A stretch of 64,000 nucleotides of DNA from the NCBI GenBank assembly GCA_027257055.1, contig JAPVLO010000007.1:7564001-7628000 (forward strand), in the 5' to 3' direction. This DNA comes from Cephalopachus bancanus. Taxonomy: Eukaryota; Chordata; Mammalia; Primates; Tarsiidae. The position numbers and the translations under genes are program-made. Under the pieces are notes generated by a model. That model saw only the letters and a program-made list of their open reading frames with translations, did no database searches and was not told the DNA's origin. Positions 41,856-64,000 of this stretch are shown piece after piece; position 1 is the stretch's first letter, and every line of letters begins with the position of its first letter.

Positions 41856-44800
41856 ACTGCTGGTTTTTAGTTTCCATCGAACTTTGTAGGAACTGTCTGC
41901 ACTACCGTGTGATTGTGACCATATGAAGCAGGATTTCTTGTGGGGAGCAGATTTAGTATTTAGTGACCAAAGGGATACAGAAAACACCTTGAAAATGTCT
42001 CAGAGTAGAAAGTTGTTTTACATGACATTAATTGGTGGTCAAAATGAGACGCTGTTGGTGAGGCTTTGTCTCCCCTATCTTTAAACTGCAGTAATGTTGG
42101 AGTGGGTTGGTTGTTACCCACTGGCCTCAGCCTTTTGTTTTAGGCACCAGTGTCTCCAGGAAGTGCTGCTTAAGAGCATAGATTAGGGGAGGAGCATATA
42201 CTAAAGCGCAATACTCATTTTTTATTGTGCACTTAAAACCTGTAGAGAACAGGTATTTATGTTCAAGTGATTATATTCTGGTAGCATTTCTCGTAGGAAA
42301 CAAGACAAAGCTGTTCAGCAACTTGCTTATTGAGTTGATGGCCAAACTGAAATTAAAATCTAAGCTTCTTGACTACAGGTCTGGGCTGCAGTGATGACAA
42401 CAGCAGTTCCATGGTTTGTTCGTTCATTAAATATTTAGGGATGAATTGTTGCAAGTTTTTCTTTTTATCTTTCTTTGGAACTTGGGAGACTTGGCCAAGG
42501 TAAAACACCTTTGTAAAGTTAACTGCTTGGTTTTATCTGTATTAGAAGAGTGGAGGAATAAATTTGGGCAGGAAATTTTGAAACACTACCGTATTGCCAG
42601 TTTCACCGTGCGTGGCACTTAAGCTTACAATCATCCATCGGGGCCATGCTCAGCAGTGCCGAGGACAAGCCAAAGATATCTTTGTTCTCAGCTTCTGGGG
42701 ATGACTCACTGCCCTGACACTTGACCTTTAGGTTTTATTGAGTCCTCAGTGCAGACCACACAAGGAGAAGCAGCAGGCTGAATGGGAGAGCGGGGCTGCT
42801 TGGTGGCAGCAGGATAGGACCCCCAAGTTTTTCACTTGGGGCGACTGTTCTGCTGTTTGGCGGTTAGGGCACCTCAGTTCAGAGCTCCAGTCCCCAAGAT
42901 TATGGTACTGGGAGGTGTCTTCATTACAGGGGACAGGAATGAATGAATCACAAGGCTGAGAAGCCTTTTTGGTAGCAAAGTAGCTAATAGGCAAAAGGCT
43001 AAATTCTTTCCAACCAAGCAATTAGAGATGTATTAGGGAGGCAGGTGGGACCATTAGAGGTAAGACTTAGGGGCAGGGTTTGTGATGTGGAAAGGATTAA
43101 AGTGAATAAAGAACAAATTCGCTGTCCAACAAAGATTCTTCAGGGCTCTTTGTGATTAAAAAAAAATCCCAAGCCAGTACTGTGATGAGAGCAACAGTGC
43201 CCAGTACCGAGGAGACCACCCCCTGTTAGACTAACTTGTGAGTGTTTCACTAACTAGTTGGGTTATATTCGAAGGATTCAGGTCATCTCTTCATTCATGT
43301 AGTTCTTGTGTGTGAAGTGAAGGAATCGGACAAGCTCGAAAATGCTATGCTACAGCTGTCTCAGTCTCCCGGTGACCAGTGTCACCGTAGCAACCATACT
43401 GCTAAAGGAATAAACTCTTCAAAATCAGAAGGGACAGCTTTCTCTTGGTTTCTAGTTTGTTGTTTTTTTAATCTCTTTCTACCATATGAAAGAGTAGGAT
43501 GGTGAGATGCATTTTGAAATATTTTTAACTACTCAAATTAATCAGTCTAGTAGCTAGGCTCCAAGAAAAGGAATTTAGTCTGAAATAAAGCAATTGAGCC
43601 ATTTAAAATCGAGTTTTTTGTACTTTAATGATCACTGTTGAGCAAACAAAAATCTTTACAATAATATAAATTGGCAGAAGTTTTTTAAAGATTTTAATCT
43701 ATACCTCTCCTTGCATTTATTTCATTGCCTTTTTAGGTTTGAGAAGAAGCATGTGTATAACTCTTTTATAAACCACTGGCTGTAAGTCTTTAGCATTTCA
43801 GGAAGTTGTTAACTTAAAACTGAGTGGATAAGTACAGTTTCTTACTAAATCTAGTACTTGAACCACAAGCAGAAAGTGTTTAAAGTTATTGCTGTGCTTT
43901 TTTTTTTTAAATTCTGTCAGTAGAGGGCTGTCAGTGATGCCACTGGCAAAGCCTCGTTTCCTCTTGGTATACATTTTCGTTATTTCCTCTGATGCACTCG
44001 TGAAAAGGGTGAAGTTCCTCAGAGTGAGCAGCTGTCAACCATCCACCTACTACTTCATTATTGCTGATTGCAAAAGCAAATCAGGAGACAAGAACCTAGT
44101 TGCCTACAAGTATTCCTTCCTGCAGTGAGGGTCAGAGCATCTCCCCATGGTAGGTTATCCATGGTCCGAATAGTGTAGCTCAGGAGTGATTCTAGAGGGT
44201 TGTTCAAGACCTTGTGGTGCTGGAAGGGAAGGCAGCACTGCGTGTCAGAAATAGGTAAGCTGTAATTAAGAAGTTATGGATGATTTGATTATGCTCCTGT
44301 GTATCTAGTCCTGTTGTAATAGGAGCAGATTAAAATCATGTAATGGTTAAAGCTGTGTCATCATGCAAACATTTATGGCAACTTCTGCAAATTAATTTGA
44401 ACTGTGAAAGTTCCCTAATGAGATGATGTCCTCCGTAACGAAGAAGGACACTGCAGCCACCGCAGCTTAATTCCTCCATTTGAATGGCTGCCGAGCGTAC
44501 CATGCCCTTTCTCAAAAAGCGAGAAAGCTGCAGAGCATTCTTTGGGTGATTACTGACTGGAAGTGAAAAGGGCATTTCAAAATGGCCTTTAGAAGGAAAA
44601 CCAAAGATGATCTGGAATCTAACACTAGTAAGAAACTTGAGATGTATAAATATGTACGTTAAAAGCTAGCTCTTCAGAAATAAAGACCAGAGGGCTGGCG
44701 TTCCTGCATTTTGCTTGTCCTCTTTGCTTTTCATTTTTTTTTTTTGGAGAGGACTGTGGGTTTTCTCATTTTCCCCTTTTCCAGTGAGTGTATGGAGGTG

Positions 44801-45389
44801 AGCACAAGGTCAAAACAACTGACCAGTGCTTGTCAACTGCACTGGGGCTCTGTCATTTCCCATGTACTAGTGAGTGCCTGGGCTTTTTTGGAGACCAACA
44901 ATGACAAGAAGGCAGAGTGCAGAGCAGTATTTGCTAACAAGAGGGAACCTAAGATAAGAGTCTTAGCAACCTCAGGCTGCCAAGTTAGGATTCCAGGGTA
45001 CTTTTCAGAGTTGCTCGAGCTTAAACACAAGAGTCTACTCAAATCCACACATGTAGTCCAGATGCTGACACAGAGCTGTGCACACAGCAGATACCCAATA
45101 AACACTCTGAAACAAAGGGACCACTTTATAGTTAATTCACTTTGCTATTAAAAAAGAAACAGCTAATGAGCGTGCATTAACATTTGACTCTTAAGGTTAG
45201 TAAATGTCATGAAGACCCAGGGCCTGGCAGCGTCTCCCCGCCCCCCTCCCGTAGTCCCCATGTCAAAGCTATGATGAGTGCGTGGTATTCACCGTGCTGT
45301 AGTGCAAAACAGGCCTGGATGTGTGAGAGAGACATGGAACTGACGAGTAACCACTCTGTGAGTGACACCCAGCATGGCTTGTCTCACAG
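41856..45389. other. Convergent intergenic DNA and TUBB1 3' UTR
   Basis: ATP5F1E (+) and TUBB1 (-) converge here. The part next to 45,389 is TUBB1 3' UTR. On the - strand an AATAAA (TTTATT on +) at 43726-43731 is a candidate end, but I could not fix it. No other gene or clear repeat recognised. Confidence 0.5.
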
Positions 45390-51315
<5,926 letters not shown>

Positions 51316-51720
51316 CCTTGCCTTGATCCCAAGTGTAAGATCTTCACTGAATCCTCAGACCCTGGGAGAACCTCGTTTCACTGGTGTGAGCCCAACACAA
51401 CTGTGGTCAGTGCAGTGGCAGGACCAGTTGACCAAGCCACCCTCTGAGTGTCACTTAAGGGTGTGTCCAGCCCAGAGGCCGGTCCCCCGCCCTCAGCCAG
51501 CCCTGGGCCCTTTCTGCATTTTGCCTATCATGCTTTCGGAAGTGTTTTTCTCTCCCAACACAGAATATTGCCTGGTCATTTCCTAGAGGGCAAGGGCAAG
51601 GCTAAAGACAAAAGGTGGCCTCTGTATATGGGGCCTGCCGGGCTAGCCTTGGGCACTGGTGCTGACTCTGATGCCTGGGTTGTGATATCAGACTGTAGCT
51701 CCCAGCTCATCTAGGTGGCC
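51316..51720 (-). promoter_or_regulatory. Putative TUBB1 promoter / 5' UTR
   Basis: Not a CpG island, as expected for a lineage-restricted gene. Contains a MARE/NF-E2-like tgctgactctg at 51660-51670, about 345 bp upstream of the ATG (one base off the AP-1-type core), and a GATA motif (tatc on +) near 51,528. NF-E2 and GATA1 are known megakaryocyte regulators. Their use here is inference. Confidence 0.4.
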
Positions 51721-51749
51721 AGAACACCCACAAGAGCTTTTCCCGTTCA

Positions 51750-52095
<346 letters not shown>

Positions 52096-52101
52096 AACAC
52101 A

Positions 52102-52163
<62 letters not shown>
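52096..52163. repeat. (CA)n microsatellite
   Basis: About 33 CA units with one CATA interruption, grown from the Alu A-tail. Confidence 0.96.
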
Positions 52164-60016
<7,853 letters not shown>

Positions 60017-60381
60017 ACCTTCTCATTTTACTCGTGTGCCCTTCAGAGAAGTCCTCAGCTTGAACACCCTTCACTAGAGGCAGTGCTGGAATTTGAGTTT
60101 GGTTAGACTTGTGGCTGCCTTTCTCAAAGGGACATGTTTAGGATCCTCTGATGGCAGGGACTCCCCCTGCACAATTTAGGAACCCCCAAAGTGACACAGT
60201 CAACCAACTTGTCAGAGCATCCTGCCAGCTGGACACACGTCTACCCAACCAGAGCCAACTTCTGTGGATTTGCGTGGTTTCACTGTGTTTGACCCATCAC
60301 AAGGGACTCTCATCTCACCCCTTTTCTTCCTGGTGTGACAATTAGGAATTCCAATATTTGGACTTCCTCCTTCTCATCCTG
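60017..60381 (+). repeat. Local direct duplication, copy A
   Basis: 365 bp repeated in the same orientation 1.12 kb further on (61,137-61,523), with high identity by eye, e.g. 'gtgcccttcagagaagtcct' and 'ctggacacacgtctacccaa' in both. Not a repeat family I recognise. Confidence 0.9.
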
Positions 60382-60588
60382 CCATGATTCTCCATCATTT
60401 TCTGAGTTTGAGTTGCTTTTATGTTTGGGAAACCCCAGCGTGCCACCACTTGTCAACTTTGGATGTCACCAGTCTAACGATATCTTCCTCATAGCCACCA
60501 TTCCACAGGATAAACCTAGGGTCTCTGCTTTGGCATTCCTCATATAAACCAAGCCTTGCAACTCAGCCTTCGGGAGCAGGACTGTGGA

Positions 60589-60606
60589 TTTTTTTTTTTT
60601 TTTTTT
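60589..60606. repeat. T18 homopolymer
   Basis: Run of 18 T between the two duplication copies. Confidence 0.95.
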
Positions 60607-61136
60607 GGACTATTGATATTTATTGTCCCCAGTGAACTTCTGGCCCCTGGACTTGGCCCTTATTTGTGAGTCTGACTAATCAGAGGCTCTGGGCTAGCAG
60701 AGAGTGTCTGAAGGACTCATGATCAGGCAACGGAGGGTAAAGTAGGCAGAGCAACCACCATCAGATCCAGCTAATAACTTGCAGGGCCCAGCGCACAGTG
60801 GACACGCAGGACTTCTTGTCCAGCTTCATGACACCATATGGGGCTGCTGTTCTGGGCTCAGGGCCTATGTGACTGCAGGTTGTGCACCCAAACTGCCAGC
60901 CCTGCCTGTCATGACACCTCCTACATGCAGAAGACTGGCCCTGAGCATCTTCAGAGCAGTCCAGATCTCTCAACACTACATGAATGAAAGAGCTTGGAAC
61001 TTGGGCGCTTTTCCACCCAGAATCAGGGACAAGACCCAAGATATCACAGCCTAGGCATCAGATGCCAAGTCCAGGTATGCCCTGCCCTCGAGGGGTTCCT
61101 GTCTCCAAAACTGTAGGATGTGTGGTTAGACAGTAC

Positions 61137-61523
61137 CATCTTCTTACTTTATCCGTGTGCCCTTCAGAGAAGTCCTCAGTTTGAACACCCTTCACTAGAA
61201 GCAGCACTAGAATTTAAGTTTGGTTGGACTTGTGGCTGCCTCTCTCAACGGGACGTGTTTAGGATCCTCTGATGACAGGGACTCCCCCTGCACAATTTAG
61301 TAACCCCCAAAGTGAAGCAACCAGCTGACTTGTCAGCTGGACACACGTCTACCCAACCAGAGCCAAGTTCAGAGATGAGGAGCTGTGGATCTGCGTGGCT
61401 TCACTGTGTTTGACCATCACAAGGGACTGAAGAGGTGTATGCAAGGGACTCTCATCACACCCCTTTCCTTCCTAACGTGAAGATTAGGAATTCCAATGTT
61501 TGGACTTCTTCCCTCTCGTCCCG
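61137..61523 (+). repeat. Local direct duplication, copy B
   Basis: 387-bp partner of 60,017-60,381. It has extra short insertions, including a small internal repeat (caagggact twice near 61,430-61,450). Confidence 0.9.
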
Positions 61524-62154
61524 ACGGTCTGTGAGTACTTAGGAGGGGCATGATACCTGTTATCCTACAATTGTGTGAGTTCTTAGCTATTTCTTTAGAG
61601 ACCAGAACCCCACTGTTTCAAATGCCACCTGATGACATCCCAGGGACCTCCTGGGTTTCGTGCTCATAAGAACAACCTGGTTCCCTGAGTCAGGGAGGCC
61701 AGAGAGTTAATGTGAGAGGAGAGAAGCCCCACTTGGCAATTCCCTCTCTGCTGCTTTTACACCCAGAGCTTGAGAGGCTCTGCCTCCACTCCCGGTACCC
61801 AGCTCAGCCTGGGACCTCTACCACCCCTTCCCACCTCCTAATGATGAGCTGATGCTAAGGGTTATCATGAGTGACTTTCTGAGAAGATTAAGACTCATCA
61901 ACAAACAGAGCTCCAGGCTCACTCTTGGCTTCAGTGACCACTGTTCAGGAACAAGGACTGAAGAAGAAGCTCCTGGTCTTGGCCTTCACGGAGCCCTTGC
62001 TCAGACAGGTGCTATCAGACAGGCTTCCCAGTCCTGCTGGGAGTCTGTGGTCACCTCAGCACTTCTGAGGCAGGGTGGCTAGTACAGTTTCTACATAGAC
62101 AGACACATTTCCCATAGGCAGGTTTTAGGAAGCGTTCATTTTTAAAATTACATT
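61524..62154. other. Intergenic, nothing recognised
   Basis: No gene or named repeat. Confidence 0.35.
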
Positions 62155-62316
62155 TTACTACAGGCCAAGCTGGTGGCCCATCTCATCCCCTCAGCCAATC
62201 AAAATCCCATCAGATATAATAGGACAACTGAACCTTTCAGCTTATAATCACTACAAAGTCTTCAGTTTCCCTGTTGAAGGAACAAAACTCAACCCCAACT
62301 CTTCCCCCCACCCCTT

Positions 62317-62592
62317 TTTTTTGAGTCGGAGTCTCACTCTGTCACCCAGGATGGAATGCAGTGGGACACTCATCGACCTGCTGGGCTCAGGCAATCCTCC
62401 CACCTCAGGGTTCCAAGCAACTGAAAGTACAGGTGTGTGCCACCACTCTTGACTAATTGTTTTATTTATTGTAGAGATGAAGTCATGCCAAGTTGCCCAG
62501 GCTGGTCTTGAACCCGTGGGCTCTTGCAATCCTCTCACCTCCACCTCCCAAAGTGCTGGGATTATAGGCGTGAGCCACCGTGCCAGGTCAAT
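62317..62592 (-). mobile_element. Alu, antisense, inside LTR relic
   Basis: Antisense dimer with a 10-bp target-site duplication (cccacccctt) at 62307-62316 and 62593-62602. Local private signature (gagtcggagtctc, cctgctgggctcagg). Confidence 0.92.
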
Positions 62593-62758
62593 CCCACCCC
62601 TTAACTGATCAAAACCCTAGAAATGATGAGACCACCCCTCCCTTCAGCAGAGGTGGAACAGGCAGCAGTTACCTGTGCTCTGCCCTAATTAGCATATCTG
62701 TAACAAGGTATACCCAGTTTGTCCTTTGTCCTTGAGAGCAAAAGAGCAGTTTTTCTTT

Positions 62759-63051
62759 CTTTTTTTTTTTTTTTTTTTGAGTTGGAATCTCACTCTGTTG
62801 CCCATGCTGGAGTGCAGTGGCAGGCTCATGGCCACTGCAACCTCAACCTGCTGGGTTCAGGTGATCCTTCTGCCTCAGCCTTCTAAGTAGCTGGAATCAC
62901 AGGTGCGTGCCACCATGCTGGACTAATTTTTGATATATTGTAGAGATGAGTTCTGGCCAAGTTGTCCAGGCTGGTCTCAAATCCCTGGACTCAGGCAATC
63001 CTTTCATCTCCCTAAGTGCTGGGATTACAGGTGTGAGCCACCGTGCCCAGT
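62759..63051 (-). mobile_element. Alu, antisense, inside LTR relic
   Basis: Antisense dimer with a T-rich tail and a 13-bp target-site duplication (gcagtttttcttt) at 62746-62758 and 63052-63064. Carries 'ggctcatggccactgcaacc', another local signature. Confidence 0.94.
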
Positions 63052-63230
63052 GCAGTTTTTCTTTTTTGAGAAACTTGCCCACGGCAGGTCTTTCTGCCAT
63101 GAATCTTCCTTTCCCCCTCTCTTCTCGCTAATAAGCTCTGTTTTAATACTTTGCTGGCTGCTCTAAAGTTCATTTTAGAGATGAGCCAAGGAATCCACAA
63201 GTTTTGCACCGCACCCTACCTGGTGTCACT

Positions 63231-64000
63231 TCCAGGGGCAGTCACAGAAGTTCCTGGAAGCCAGCAAGGCAGCCATTTTGGTTTCTGCTTGCCAGCTTGA
63301 CACCAGCAGAGGAAAGGACCCAGCAGAACATAGGGAGTGCCCACTGCACATGGAAAAGAGCCGGACAAGGTCGACTGGGATCCCCATACAGAGGACGACC
63401 CAGCTAAGGCCTGTGGAGACCCTGGGGGGATGCCTGGACCCTTTGCCCACAAGAGGAAGGAAGCCACTGTAGGACCCACTCACTATGACCACAGCTCACG
63501 AGGAACCCTTGCAAGTTATGAAATCCCATCCTGGGGGTCCCACTTCTGCTTTTGGTTCCTCATTTGACGAAAAAGAATTCTGTTAGCAGAAACCCCTTCC
63601 AAGCATCTTTGGAAGTCAGAATGTACTACCCGTGGTTTATGTGCCAAGTGAAATGATCCTTTAGGGGTATTTTCTAGAAGGACCCCACCTCCCTTCTCTA
63701 CAAAAGGCAAACATCTAGAAAAGGCCTGGGCCTTTGCAGAACGGGGTTCAGAAAGCCAGGCCAGGGCATAATTCTGTGGGGACAGTGGGCTCCTCCCAGG
63801 ACTCCCCAAACCCGTTCCTTGGGGGCCTTGGGCCCAGATGGGATGCTGGGGGAATCTCTCCAGGGGCAAGGATCCCAAGAATCCAGAGCTGGGACGCCCC
63901 ATCTGAGACAGCAGCTTGGGGAGCCAGCACACCCCTCCCCCCCCCCATGAGTCCAGTTTGACAGTCAGGCCTTCAGTTAAGCCACGAAACCACGGTGGTT
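63231..64000. other. Intergenic, nothing recognised
   Basis: CTSZ should follow on this strand by synteny, but no exon for its signal peptide or start is visible, and there is no CpG island before the window ends. Confidence 0.45.

Larger units (their letters stand above)
62155..63230 (+). mobile_element. Probable class I LTR relic split by two Alus
   Basis: Pieces at about 62,160-62,310, 62,593-62,750 and 63,060-63,230 join into one LTR-like sequence. It has a CCAAT stretch (cagccaatcaaaat), a 'taattagcatatctgtaaca' segment and a late polyadenylation-like region (ctaataagctctgttttaat). No retroviral gene frame is present. Family and exact ends are unresolved. Confidence 0.45.

Noticed and set aside
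63231..64000. CTSZ first exon expected by synteny
   Set aside because: No cathepsin Z start or signal peptide and no CpG island visible before the window ends; it probably lies just outside.

Overview
This is nuclear DNA from a primate, holding three protein-coding genes in an intron-rich, repeat-rich landscape. More than 20 dimeric or monomeric 7SL-type Alu elements (most AluJ-like), plus MIR, L2, L1, MER5A and LTR relics, establish the primate assignment. Gene order is PRELID3B (SLMO2) - ATP5F1E (ATP5E) - TUBB1, the human chromosome 20q13.3 order read in reverse complement. The proteins differ slightly from the human ones as I remember them, I recognise no AluS/AluY copies, and many Alus share unusual diagnostic bases. 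I therefore suspect a non-anthropoid primate. The lemur and galago Alu signatures I know are also absent, so tarsier is my best but weak guess.

Layout: 1-27,700 is intergenic. It is AT-rich, with three blocks of old antisense L1, Alus, a mariner-derived element (19,528-20,113), an LTR-like block (24,560-25,580) and one isolated CpG-bearing patch with a perfect CRE (7,180-7,400). A CpG island at 27,720-28,640 starts PRELID3B, which runs on the + strand in six coding exons to the stop at 35,604, with a long 3' UTR to about 37,465. About 850 bp further on, a second CpG island drives ATP5F1E (+ strand, coding 38,333-40,233, with a 3'-UTR exon ending near 41,850). TUBB1 lies convergently on the - strand, coding 51,315 down to 45,390 in four exons. 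Its introns carry Alus and a second copy of the same mariner-derived element. From 51,700 to the end the DNA is intergenic: Alus, MIRs, a local direct duplication (60,017-60,381 and 61,137-61,523) and an Alu-riddled LTR-like relic. CTSZ, the next gene in human, was not found.

Functionally, PRELID3B (mitochondrial phospholipid transfer) and ATP5F1E (epsilon subunit of F1 ATP synthase) are neighbouring housekeeping mitochondrial genes with CpG-island promoters. TUBB1 is the platelet/megakaryocyte beta-1 tubulin, without a CpG island. All three reading frames are intact with canonical splice sites.

The most interesting structures are: a 127-bp insertion inside an Alu built from two inverted copies of nearby DNA (a template-switch scar); two internally deleted mariner elements whose terminal repeats do not match the primate families I know; an Alu joined to a non-Alu tail inside one target-site duplication; and a duplicated Sp1 box plus a CCAAT array in the two housekeeping promoters. 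I saw no new multi-gene system.
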